Of a stretch of 64,000 nucleotides of DNA, positions 21,510 through 32,440 are shown piece after piece. Below the pieces are notes generated by a model, which was not told where the DNA came from, did no database searches, and saw nothing but the letters and a program-made list of their open reading frames with translations. A program made the translations under genes and the position numbers. Origin of the DNA: Chrysoporthe austroafricana (Eukaryota > Ascomycota > Sordariomycetes > Diaporthales > Cryphonectriaceae); NCBI GenBank assembly GCA_001051155.2, contig JYIP02000002.1:2363583-2427582 (forward strand), read 5' to 3'. Numbering within the stretch: position 1 is the first letter of the stretch; every line of letters starts with the position of its first letter.

Positions 21510-23682
21510 GAAGGAAATGTACAATTCTCAAAAACTGATATGATGCCAAAGGGGTTTTCAGTGATGATCTCTGTTGTGAACGAAAACTTGCAAGAGAGCG
21601 ACTTAGCACAACGAAGGACTGGAAATATTGCAAGAAACGAGAGGCTGCAGCACCGCAGAGAGAACGAATGGGTTGCTATTCGATAGTTTTCCGCTTACAA
21701 TCAGACAACACAAGGCGTCTTCTCCTCTTATATAGGAACTCCCTGATACACATGCAACCGCCGTGCGTAGGAACCCTCACGTCCGGTCCTCTTATCGGAC
21801 AGTGGAAACCATCCGTGCATCGCTACGCCGCCTCCCTTCGCTATCGGATATGATCCACTGTCCCTTTTCTTGTCAGAGTCATGGCCATGCCTCTCTCCTG
21901 TGTTGGTGAAGTTGGCCAGGAGCTGGGATCAAAGACGGGATTGACGAGGCCGTGGAGCCCCCCTTAGAGGACGCGTAGGTCTCTGGTCCCATTTGAAGGA
22001 GCCCGTGCGAAGCCAGGTGGATAGGATCTTCCACAAGGCTACAGCCTGTCTCCGGAATGTAAATTAAGCTTTACATAAGCGTCCAGTTCCGCAAAGATTC
22101 ATGGGCTTTCCGTTGGAAGGTGGGCCCCGAAAAGTGGGAAGCGATGAAGCGCAGTGTGTGGGACGGGCCCCATTCTTGAGCCGCAGACTCTAGAGACGGT
22201 CAGCTCACAGACTCGGTTCATGACGTTGATTCCGGTGACGGGCCTATCACCTGTGAGGCCGTCCAAGGTCGTAATCACCTCGCGTCTACGGCAAATGAAC
22301 GCACTGACGGTGGACGGTGAGATAGATTATCGCAAAGTACAGATAAGGTAAAGAAGAGGGCTGGATCCTGTGATATACGACGCCCGAGCATTGAAAGGCG
22401 ATAGTCTGGTACAACTGCGATTTGCCTGTGACATGCTTCTAAGAAAAGCAATGTTTCAATCAACTAGCGCAGCCCACGGCCCCCACTGACGACAGCGAAA
22501 CTTATGCCGGGCCATCTACCGTATATTAATTATCAAACAACACCCAGAGCATTGGGAAACGTGCAGGGGTGCCTACCCTCCCGAGGCCACGCTATAAGAC
22601 GCGTCACTTTGTCTGTGCATGCCCACATACCGTGAATGTGGGGCCCTTTACTGAGTATGCTTATATTAACATACCTATAACCACGGTACTATGGCAGAGA
22701 GCATCACCACTGTGTATAATTATTGAGTAGCGGGCCCACCGCATGTACGCGGACTTTTTGCTCGCTTGTGTGCCGAACTGATCAGCAACTGAGAATCTAT
22801 ACGGCTCAGCTTTGTGGCTGATACTGACAACATCCAAACACGATCCTCTCATCGGATAAGATCCTGGTAAGCGTTATCGTGATTGCGTGGAATACTACGC
22901 CTTCTCGGTGATTCCTGCTCCTGGCACGCATGGGTGCAGCGTTGCGCGTATGAACCGATCATCGTGGCACGCAGACAATGTCCAGGAGCCCGATGCGCAC
23001 AGTGAGTTGATAAAGTGGTCGGCCAGCTAGCGTTGCTGCAGAGATCCCTGAAGTTAGTGTTCGTGAGGTTCGGACGATGTGATTACCTTGTTGGGACGGA
23101 CGCGGCTTGAAGCGGAGCCTGTCAGGCTGAGACGTCCATGTTCAAACCCAAATATCCAGCATTTACTGCCAGGCACCTACCTAGGGAAAGCTGCCCAGGG
23201 AAGGAGGGTGGGATCGCTCGATGTCACGGTACCAGGCTATTGAAGATTGTTCTGTAAACTACCAGTATATAGTCTAGAGATGAGTAGACTTGCTTTTTTT
23301 TTTTTTCCCTGGCAGATGCCTCGTTTCCTCAGTAGACAGCTTGCCCCCCCCTCTCCCCCCAAATCAATATCCAAAGGGGTTGCAGCAAGCAGAGCCTCGA
23401 CGCTCTTGTTTCTACTGCGGCCGATGAATCACTACAAGTCGATATGGCCCGTGTGGTGCAGTGGGATTATACACGCCCCGGGGTGTCTTGTCTCTCCCCC
23501 AGAAAGATTAGGTGCATGAGGTCCTCTCCAACCCGGGCGCTGACCATCCTTTTTGCCTTCAAGATGAGCTTACACAGTCACCAGCACACGATATTATGCA
23601 TCCAGTATCTGACGGTATCGTTAGGGCAGTGGAGGAAAAGAATGGCGCTCAATCGATCTTCATGAGATATGCAGCTATCCGC
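21510..23682. other. 2.2-kb intergenic: tyrosinase promoter and GH92 3' end
   Basis: No gene recognised on either strand. A T run (about 23293-23305) and C-rich tracts lie near 23343-23360. Most of the stretch is probably promoter of the tyrosinase. Confidence 0.4.
21728..21734 (-). promoter_or_regulatory. TATA box of the tyrosinase gene
   Basis: TATATAA on the minus strand lies about 220 bp upstream of the first ATG (21509). It is a good core-promoter candidate. Confidence 0.45.
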
Positions 23683-26403
23683 CTACAGCTTGCCGAGACC
23701 GGGCTGGTACATATCAAAGGCACCCTTGTATGTCCGCGCCACCTGTCCTCTTCCCCCTCCACCGGCCGTCCTCCTGGCCACCGTCCCGTTGAACCCCGTG
23801 TACGCGCTTAGGCTGGGCGGCAGGTCCGCGACCTTGGTGCCCCACGTGCTCTCGTTCCTGCCCAGCGTGAGCACGAGCTCCTTGCCCTCGGTGAAGAAGC
23901 TGTGGTCGATCCAGTTCTTGGTGTAGGGCACGCCGTCCAGCGTCGCGGACTGGATGTAGATGGCCTCGTACGTCGGGTCGAAGTTGACGTTGCGGACCGT
24001 CGCCGTCTTGCCGGTGATGGGGTGCGTGATGTTGACGCTGGGGAAGTACGGCGGCGTGATAAGGTAGACGTCCTGGCCCGGGTTCGGGAACAGGCCCAGC
24101 ATGCTGAACGCGAGGAAGCTGCCCATCGCCCCGCTGTCGTCGTTGCCGGGCAGGCCGTCGGGCGTCGCCTCGAAGTACGCCGGGATGTAGAAGTGGCTGC
24201 GCTTCGCCGACAGCCCGGGTCGCCCGGCGTAGTGGTACTGGAAGACGGTGAGGAAAGCGGGCTCGTTGCCGATGTACGTGATGTCCTGGTCGTGGAGGAA
24301 GTTCAGGCGGCTGACGAAGGCGTCGGGTCCGCCGAAGAGGCTGATCAGCTCGGCCTGGTTGTGGGGAACGAAGCTGGTGGCCTTGTCAGCTGAGTTTTCA
24401 GGGCGGGTGCGCGAGGGAGGGCCGAGCCGCGACTTACAAGCTATACTCCCAGATGCTGCTCTCGAACGTCTCCCTCCCGGTGTTCTGCAGCGAGCAGGCT
24501 ACCCCCGAGGTGTCGATGTTGCTGCACTGCAGGGGGTCCTGGAAGAACCACGTCTCGTTCAGGAACTTGGGCTGGAAGAAGCCGGTGTAGCCGGTATTGG
24601 TGCCGTTCGCAAAGTACGAGGTCTGGTCGGACTTGTACAGGTTCTCCCAGTTGCCGCTCGACTCGAGGTACTTCTCCTGGTCGGCCGTGTTGTTCAGACC
24701 GGCGGCGATCTGGGAGATGCAGAAGTCGTTGTAGCTGTACTCCAGCGTGCGAGAGATACTTCGGGTCATCGTTCCGAACCCCTTGTAGTCGAAGTCCTGC
24801 ACAGGAATGTAGTTGAGTGCTTTCCATGAGTCGAGCCCGCCACGGCCCTCGCAACACCAGTCAAAGGGCTCGTTCTCGGCGTCATTCACGACGGCCTCGT
24901 AGCCAAGGTTCCACTACGGGAGTCAGCACCTCGGAGGACAGATGCGCAGAAATTCTCACGACTCACGTCAATGCCCGTAGACAGGCCCTTCAGGTACCCA
25001 TCCGCCAAGATGTTGTCTGCATTGGATCCACCCTGGGCGACGTTAGCAACAGCGCACACTCGCATGGCACGGACGAAAGGCGGTTTACCTGTGTGTAGCC
25101 CTTGCTGAGACTCATCCGGCAATCCGGCAGCCAGCCAAGGTGGGCGTAGGTGTCGATGAGAGACCTCAACATCTCCTCCACCGAAGTAGGGTCGATGATC
25201 GTCAGAAATGGGATCTGCGACCGGAAGGAATCCCAGAGACTATGACGCCGAGTCAGCCACCAAGCCCGGAACACATTCGGAAGGGGGTGAAAGCCGTACT
25301 TACCAGTAGAAAGAGTCGAAGTAGGGCTCAGAACTCGACCAGAGCGGGTTCTCCCCGGTGTAGTTCTGGGGGTTGATCATCGTGCGGTAGACGCCGCTGA
25401 AGAAGTTGGTCACGAAGGACTCGTCCACGCCCGCGGAGTCGACCGAGAAGGCGCTCAGCTTTTCCTGCCAAATCTGCTGGGCGCTGGTCCGGACGGTGTC
25501 GAGGTCGAAGTCGGGAATCTCGGCCTCGGCGTGGGCGCAGGCCTGCTCGGCGCTGATGAAGCTCGTGGCGGAGCGCACGTAGACAGGGCTGTCGGCGCTC
25601 GTGAAGCGCACGAAGGCGCCGCCGGGCAAGGGGTACCCGTTGATGGAGCGGGAGATGGTGAAGTTCTTGACGTCGGTGCTGGCGCGGCTGTTGGAGTAGA
25701 TGCCGCTGTCGAGGATGTCGGCGCCGGAGAAGTCGGTGCAGAAGTACAGCACGTACGTGCCCTGCGCGAAGCTAGGCACAAAGCGGGCATTGCCGGTGAT
25801 GCGCCCGGTGCTGGGGTCAACGGCGATGCTGCCGTTGTCCTGGCGGGAGTCGGAGAGGTCCGTGAGGTCCTGGAAGATCAGCGGCTGCTCGCCGGTGGCG
25901 TTGGCGCCCGAGGTCGGGAAGGTGAACTTGAATAGCGACGCGTGCTGCGTCGTGGACATCTCCGTCTGGATGCCCGTGTCGAGGGTGATGCTGAAGTAGC
26001 CCGGCTCCGCGACGACGGTATCGTTGCTGAAGCTGCCGAAGGCCGCCCGGGACAGCTTGGGGAACACACACCGGTCGATGTCGCCGCCGGGGCAGCTGCT
26101 GTAGGCGAACAGGGCGAAGTTGCCGAGGGAGGGACTGCCGCCCGTGCCAGAGTCGTGCATGAGGGAGAAGCCCGTGACGTTGGAGCCGTCGAGGGTGAAG
26201 CCGCCCTGGTTGCTCCCGGAGTTCGTGTCCGCAACGGCCTTGGCCATGCCGTAGGGCAGAGACGCCCCGGGGAAGACATTGCCCCCGTTGCTCGCCCCGA
26301 TCAGGGGGTCAACGTACGCAAGATTGTTGACGGTGCTCTGGCCGAGAACGAGCCCCGAGATCATCAGCCAGGCCGAGACGAGACAGGCTCGTAGGGGAGG
26401 CAT
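23683..26403 (-). CDS. Secreted GH92 alpha-1,2-mannosidase
   Basis: Five minus-strand exons (26403-25304, 25239-25089, 25032-24967, 24913-24438, 24373-23683) encode 827 residues. GH92 enzymes are calcium-dependent inverting alpha-mannosidases. A signal peptide is likely (MPPLRACLVSAWLMISGLVLG). Family marks run in order: YVDPLIGASNGGNVFPGAS, GFSLMHDSGTGGSPSLGNF, FYCLWDSFRSQIPFLTI, ADNILADGYLKGLSTGIDW, FFVPHNQAELISLFGG, YIGNEPAF (about residue 632) and GNDDSGAMGSFLAFSMLGL (about 673). The NEP and DD acidic residues match catalytic and calcium-binding positions known in the family. Every junction keeps frame with GT-AG borders. The fourth acceptor was set at CCACCAG|C because only that restores EYSFFVPHN. 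Likely role: trimming mannans or N-glycans outside the cell. Confidence 0.93.
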
Positions 26404-28171
26404 GGCTGTCGAGGCGGCGGCAGACGACTATCTCTTCCGATTAACCACAAAAGGCTGCATGAAATTATACAGGGGGGTTAAGTAGGGACAGGACACCGAC
26501 TGCCCCAGGACTAACAGATGAACGAGCGGTAGTAGAACTTCACGATCGAGGAAGAAAAAAGAAAAGGGTCGACCGGGGCGTCCTCAGAGACAGCAGAGAC
26601 CGACAAGCTGTTCGCGCCTGCCCCTCGATCCGCCACGCCGCGAGGTGTCTGTCGACGGGCCCACGGACCTCTTATATTAATATCGCATCACTCCTACCTC
26701 GCCTGGCTGGACTCACTGGAATGCGCGAGTCGATGGACTCGGCCCGGATATGGTGGCCGTCGTGCAGCTCGGTTCCATGCATATCTGCAGCCGGCTGCAG
26801 AGTAGCATGCAGCAATGTGCCGATCAAGATTAAACTTGCAACGGTGGGCCGCCCAGTGGGCGCTCGGCCAGGGCGCGACTATCTCTGCCCACCCATCATC
26901 GACAGCCGGGGGCCATATGACCCCATGATCTAGCGTCCATGTCTTCTGGACTTGGGGGCACGCGGAGCATCCGGTAGCAGTGCTGCTGAGGAGGGCAGGG
27001 GGCCCGTTCTTCACCGGCCGCCCTCCCCTCGGACGTGCGTCTCTCGACATGGCTCGTGTGTTCCCCCTGACGGAGGAGAGTTTGCCCTCTGGTGGGATCA
27101 TGGCCCGCAACCTGAGCGCACGTATGCTTTGTACTTCGTATACGGCGAAAGTCTATGAGATTGCGGGTATGCCTAGTGATGGTTGGCGCCCCTGGTGTCA
27201 CGGCAGATTCAAGAGGATTCGCGAGAGCGGACAGAGCTAAAACCCAATAGCCGGCGTCGTTATACTGCAGGGGTCGGTGCCGTCCCGAGATTGAACCTCG
27301 ATGAGGACCTTGAAGAGGTTGGGGGACGGCTCAGGGGATCGGCCAACAAGCTTCCTGATGTGGGTTCTCTAGTGATGCGGGATGATATTCCGTGCGGCCT
27401 GTCTCACCGAGGACCGTTCGTCCGCAAGGGCGCAGATAGCTAACTGACTATACTCCTGTGCGGTGCATCCTGCGGTTCCGTACCTCGCATTAGGCGAACC
27501 CGTTCTAGGTAGGTCGCAGTCCGGCCTGGCACCACCACCTGAGCCATGTGAGCCACTCATGTGCGCCGTGGCCTGTGGGCGGGTACCGTAGTATAACAAC
27601 CTTGGCGTGCGAAGGGGACACGACATCGACCACGGCAGGGGAGTTTTATCCGTAGCGCAGCCTCTCGCTGCTTCCTCGAGCCTCTCCTCTCTCTCCTCTC
27701 CTCTCCTCTCCTGTGCCGGCCTGGCTGGAAGCTGTGCTGCGGGCGGGGCAGATCCTCCGAACCGCACCGTCATCGTCATCGTCACCACTCTTCCGGCACG
27801 GTCGCAAGGGGTGGGCCTGAGGGAGGAGGAGGGGAAGGCTGGGGAGGGGGACGATTTAATGGGGCACTATTCGATAATGGGCCGCTATTTAACGGGGCAC
27901 GGGCACTAACGGGGGAACTCTTCCCGTGTCTCCTCACGGCCCGGACCGACGTTGGCCCAACCCGAACCCTCGATTCACTCATGAATTACTATATCAGGCA
28001 TTTGACGACCGCAAGACGGCGCCACTTCTTCGACCTCCCCATCACCACCATCATCACCATCGCCCTCAGCCTTCTCCTCAGCGCACAGATGTCAGCAGCC
28101 TGAGAGACAGGGAGGGGGAGAGAGATAGAGACGCCGTTGGCCCTCGACCACCCACAGCACAGCGCTGCGAG
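26404..28171. other. 1.8-kb intergenic between divergent GH92 and PARG genes
   Basis: No gene recognised; the medium open frames (for example minus 26694-27110) show no family resemblance. This is a bidirectional promoter region. A TATATTAATA-like element lies near 26674 on the GH92 side, and a pyrimidine tract plus repeated TAAYGGGS motifs lie on the PARG side. Confidence 0.4.
27681..27713 (+). repeat. CTCTC-type pyrimidine microsatellite
   Basis: Imperfect CCTCT/CTCTC repeats of about 33 bp lie 460 bp upstream of the PARG ATG. CT-rich tracts are common in fungal promoters and leaders. Confidence 0.7.
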
Positions 28172-29371
28172 ATGGGGAGGACAGAGCCGTCCGTCGGCCG
28201 CCCGCCCGCCGCCTTCCGGCGTGACGCGCGCGCAAAGAAGGCCAGGGCCACGGCCAACAAGCTGATCCCTTCGCTGCTGGCCGCCCACCCCCGGGCGCGG
28301 CGGGGGGTCGAGGCCTCGGAGCTGATCGTACCGCCCCCGGGCCCGCCCCTGCGCGCCCCCAAGCTGGGTGATGCTGCTCCAGCCGCACATCCGCGCCTGA
28401 CCATCCGCTGCACGGACACCCTCACGGCCGCGCGCTCGCTCCTGCAGGGCCCTGGGAACACCGCTGTCCGGGTGGCCATACTGAACATGGCCTCGCCGCT
28501 CTCGCCCGGCGGCGGGTTCCTCAGCGGCGCCACCAGCCAGGAGGAGTCCCTGTGCATGCGGACCACGCTCCTGCCGGCGCTGCGCGACGAGTTCTACCGC
28601 CTGCCCGAGGTGGGGTGCGTGTACACCCCCGACGTGCTTGTCTTCAGGGCGTCTGCAGACGACAGCGGCGGCGGCGGCCAGGGCGGCGGCCAGGACCTCC
28701 TCGACAAGCGGGACAGGTGGTTCGTCGACGTCGTGAGCGCCGCCATGCTGCGCCTGCCCGAGACCGAGGTCGACGAGGACACGGGGCGCGGCGCATATGT
28801 CCACGCCCGGGACAGGGAGCTCGTGGTAGCCAAGATGAGGGCCGTGATGCGCGTCTTCCAGGCCAAGGGCGCCGCCAAGGTCGTCCTCGGCGCGTGGGGC
28901 TGCGGCGCGTATGGGAACCCCGTCGGCGAGGTGGCCAGGGCTTGGCGGAAGGTGCTGCTCGGCGGGGACAGCAGGAAGGGCAAGCAGAAGGGCAAGGGCC
29001 CCGCGGTCCGGGAATCGTGGGACGGGATCGAGGAGGTGGTGTTCGCCGTGAAACACCCCGGCATGGCGGAGGCCCTGCAGGCGGCGTTCGGCGAGGAGCT
29101 GGAGTGGGCGGACGAGGTCGGGGAGGTGGATCCCAGGGACGACGAGGATGCCGCTGCAGCAGCAGCAGAGAAAGCACGGGTCGACGAGCTCCTCGAGAGG
29201 ATCAGCGAGCTCAGGATCCGTATTGATCGTGCTCCGAACCCCCGGGTCCGGGAAGGGCTGGAGGCTGTGCTAGCAGGGCTAGAGAGCCAGAACCCTACGG
29301 CACTTGCCAGTGAGACGCTGGGCAGCGAATCTGGAGACAGCGACGTCTCGGATGAACGGCAGAGCTCTTGA
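28172..29371 (+). CDS. Microbial-type poly(ADP-ribose) glycohydrolase (TIGR02452/DUF2263 macrodomain)
   Basis: One exon encodes 399 residues. The enzyme removes ADP-ribose from poly(ADP-ribosyl)ated proteins. The PARG signature GGG-x7-QEE is complete: GGGFLSGATSQEES (GGG 113-115, QEE 123-125, with the catalytic Glu pair). Other family tracts are VAILNMASPLSPGGGFLS and VVLGAWGCGAYGNPVGEVA (about residue 238). The start MGRTEPSVGRPPAAFRRDAR matches the usual N terminus of fungal members. The frame is open upstream, through a His-rich stretch, but has no ATG there, so 28172 is chosen. The tail is acidic and helix-prone. GC content is high, giving a long shadow frame on the other strand. It lies alone, divergent from the GH92 gene. 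Confidence 0.92.
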   Translation: MGRTEPSVGRPPAAFRRDARAKKARATANKLIPSLLAAHPRARRGVEASELIVPPPGPPLRAPKLGDAAPAAHPRLTIRCTDTLTAARSLLQGPGNTAVRVAILNMASPLSPGGGFLSGATSQEESLCMRTTLLPALRDEFYRLPEVGCVYTPDVLVFRASADDSGGGGQGGGQDLLDKRDRWFVDVVSAAMLRLPETEVDEDTGRGAYVHARDRELVVAKMRAVMRVFQAKGAAKVVLGAWGCGAYGNPVGEVARAWRKVLLGGDSRKGKQKGKGPAVRESWDGIEEVVFAVKHPGMAEALQAAFGEELEWADEVGEVDPRDDEDAAAAAAEKARVDELLERISELRIRIDRAPNPRVREGLEAVLAGLESQNPTALASETLGSESGDSDVSDERQSS

Positions 29372-30231
29372 AAATAAATTTCCGAAATAAACTCCCGACA
29401 GAGCAACGGCGGAGATTTTAGATCATACGAAGTCAGCTAACCCTCTCTGTGTAGGGAGGGCGTCGATGCCCCGGTCCCCTTGTCAAGACCTCCGACCCGA
29501 CCAAAGCTATGCTTCTGAGAGCGACACACGCCGAGACGGACTCTGGTGGGGAATCCAGCGAGTATTTTCTCCGGCAGGGACGAGGCGAACACTTAGCTTC
29601 AAACTTTAACGAGGTTTATCGCGAGTCATGGTTAAATAGGGTATCTATTGCAATGACTGAGAACATCACCGGATGCCCTCCCGAAGCCACGGCCTTTGAA
29701 TCCGCCACACAGCCTATGGCATCTAGAGCAGCCAGCAGCACGTCCTCAACGACCACAAGTGATTCTTAATTATAGATTTTACCTTATTCCCAGGGTCTTT
29801 GATCCAGTCTGAAGCACCAGCTCAGCCGCAAAGTCTCTCGCTCGCCTACTCATTACCCCGGCAGTATTGCCAGGCCTAGTGACTGGCCCATCAGTCCCCG
29901 GTGCTCTCATACTGAGCCATTCCGGCATATATGCGACCGTATCAACAGCGCTGGCTCTCTCTCAGACCGGCAGAGTTATGATTGGCGCATTCTCCGGGGC
30001 TGGTGTCACGTTGCCTGGGCAAGGCTATGAGGACGGAGACACTGCAATTTCCCCGAAGTTGTCCAGGCCACACCTTCATTATACCCACTCAATGGCAAGC
30101 CAACATATGGTCCAAGGGTCTCCTTCAATGGTGCTGCGCCCACTCCGTGTAGTAATAGCGCTAATGGTCTGGACTCTGACTGCGAAAGCCGACCTCTGTC
30201 CGCTGCCCGACTGTTCATCATGCGCGCTCAT
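29372..30231. other. Intergenic between two convergent genes
   Basis: The stretch lies between the PARG stop and the stop of the lectin-like gene on the minus strand. Open frames such as 29509-29769 show no known domain. I see nothing else. Confidence 0.4.
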
Positions 30232-31341
30232 TTATGCCCAACGCTCGCTTGGCGTATTGGTGTGTTGCGCGTCATCGGCCGCCAGCTCGACCGGCGCTGC
30301 ACTGGTGCCGGGGGTGACGGCTGTGTTAGGCATCTCTGCAACCGTCCCTGGCGTGCTGAGCTCGTGCCTCCAGCCCGACTTGTCCTCCGCCTGCGATGCC
30401 CCAGACGGGGGCTGTGCCCGCGCGGCAGCTTTCCTCTTGCGACTTCGCATGATGAAGAAGCCTGCGACGGATAGGAGGATGATCGCCGCGACCCCAACGC
30501 CGATTCCTACCCCTGCAGCTGCTCCCGACGAGAGACCACCGGATGATGACGAATTGGAGACGGGTGCTGAACCTGACGTGCTCGTGGAGCCGTCCGTTGC
30601 GGTTGTCGTCGGGGCCACGGCATCTGCAGTCCGAGTGGCCGGGTAAGTCTGCAAGGAAGGTTAGGATGTCTTCAAGCTTGAGCGTCCATCTGGTGAGCTC
30701 ACATTAAAGGTAGAGTACCGGCTGTCGTTGATCGCTCTTATGCTGGAGAAGAAAAAGTGCTCGCCCGTCTGCTCGGACGTGATGTTGGAGTCCATGGCCA
30801 TTAGTGATGTCGACAAGGTTTCCATCCGCCAGCCTGTGCCGTTGGCGAGATTGGAAAAGTAGTACGTTCCGTCCCCCCATGGCTCTATCTGCCAAAACAT
30901 CGAGTCGTCGGAGACGTTGTAGTTGGCCATGATCGGGACTGTGTTCCCCGTGACCGGATCTGAGCTCCCAGAGGCCACGGCAGCGCCGAGGTAGCCATGA
31001 GGGCCCCCATCTCGGGAGCGGAGGAGGTACACGGAGGAGTTGTATGGCCAGAATTGCCAACTTTGGCCGGGGACGCTTGTGTTTGTTATTTGAAAAAACA
31101 CCGTTCCGGTCTATGTCAGTCCACAATTAGTGATGCTGCTGCCAGAACCCCCGAAAGATACGGCGAGATGAGGAAACACGCCTCCTCTGGCACTCTACCG
31201 GGGCTGACCAACAGATAATTCCTAGGGGAGACCACTCACCATGCCACCATCCTCAAATAGTACCGTCCCATGAAGAGATTGCCCCTTCGTTCTCGTGACG
31301 TTGATCTGGTACCAGGCGTTGGTATCTAAATTGAGAGACAT
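30232..31341 (-). CDS. Ricin-B-lectin-like single-pass membrane protein
   Basis: Three minus-strand exons (31341-31240, 31110-30703, 30648-30232) encode 308 residues. The start MSLNLDTNAWYQINVTRTKG leads into a beta-trefoil-like region (about residues 1-165) with repeated aromatic-Gly blocks: GQSWQFWPYNSSVYLLRSRD, PHGYLGAA, SMFWQIEPWGDGTYYFSN and GEHFFFS. A Ser/Thr/Ala stalk follows (about 171-212), then one membrane helix (about 213-237), a basic stop (RSRKRK) and a short cytoplasmic tail. There is no cleavable signal peptide, so the helix may act as anchor, or the N terminus may use another route. The architecture is common in Pezizomycotina but uncharacterised. Glycan binding is inference from the fold-like pattern. 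Junctions are phase 0 with GTGAGT and GTGAGC donors. Confidence 0.75.
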
Positions 31342-32440
31342 AACGTTGCGTGTTGGTGACGGTCGTCTACTCTAGCTACTAAACAAGTTGAGGGGGAAAT
31401 CCTTCGTTGAGAGAGAGATCGAGGGAGAAGGCAGCCAGCCAGGCCCTGGCTAGGTAGATCACCCACTCACACCTCAGCTGGCCGCCAGGATCATCTTGTG
31501 TGTTGTAAGGCGAGCGTCTCCGCGGTGCCGAGCAGGCACCAGCCCCAGGCCAGTCTCGGCGTTTCAGCAGTCCGAAGGCTCCCTCCGACCTAAGGCTGAG
31601 AACTCTATTCTCCTGGGGTGCTGGATACCAGTGGATACCTTTCAGACAGCCGCAGCCTCTCCCAGCCGCCAAGAGATTCAACGTCCCCTCTCACGCAGAC
31701 CCGAGAAGCGACGCTAGGGATCGAGGCGCTGGACCGTCTGCTGCCGCCGGAAGAGGCACCGCAATAGGGCAAGGGAACGCGAGAGCTCACCCTCCATCCT
31801 CGCCATCGACAGCGAATGAGAGGCCCTGCTTCAAGCGATGGCCCGTAGCACGGAGCGAAAGTCTGCGGTGGGAATAAGCAGGCATTTCCATCCGCCACGC
31901 AAGCTGATCTGACATGCGTCGCCCTGCCATGCTGGTCACAGGACTAGGGCTGAGTGGCGGGCGGGACTTGGACCACAGCGGCTCGTTCCTTGCAGTGACT
32001 GGGACCGGAGTAACGCTGGTCGAAATAACGCTAATCAACAATTTGTATACCGGACCCGCTCCTACACCACCTATAACTTGCTCGTTAATTATGACGTTAG
32101 AGAATTTCGGAGGTGCTGAACATTGCGCCGTCGTTACTTTATTGGCACGGGCGCTGTATTTGCCATCATCTCGTGACTATCACCAGACCCAGCCTTTCGT
32201 CTTATTCTCGTGCCGGGAATCTGGCACTTGGGATTGCTGAGTGGTCAGAGTGCTAATTGTTTTGGCACGGCTCACTCGTTACTTGCGCATGGGCACGTTT
32301 CCAATCACACCTGTGTTTGTCTCTGCCCGAGTGTAGGTGAGAGCCGATCATGAATATTCCCGCAGTATTAGCTTCCACTACCTAGGTACCATAGTGAAAG
32401 TCTTAACGTCAACGTCATTAGTTAATCACGAGCTCTTTGC
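31342..32440. other. 1.1-kb intergenic
   Basis: This should hold the promoter of the lectin-like gene and the 3' region of the decarboxylase, both on the minus strand. No gene recognised. Confidence 0.4.

Noticed and set aside
20191..26403. Secondary-metabolite cluster around tyrosinase, GH92 and the MFS genes
   Set aside because: No backbone synthase (PKS, NRPS, terpene cyclase or DMATS) and no pathway regulator in the window; neighbours are mixed housekeeping genes.
27260..27330. tRNA-like B-box (GGTTCAATCTC, minus strand)
   Set aside because: Neither a T-stem of five pairs nor a matching acceptor and D-arm can be drawn.
27926..28171. N-terminal extension of the PARG protein with a His-rich run
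   Set aside because: The frame is open but holds no ATG; the conserved family start MGRTEPS begins at 28172.
27989..29056. 355-codon minus-strand frame opposite PARG
   Set aside because: Shadow of a very GC-rich gene; composition is Ala/Gly/Arg/His-rich and has no known domain.
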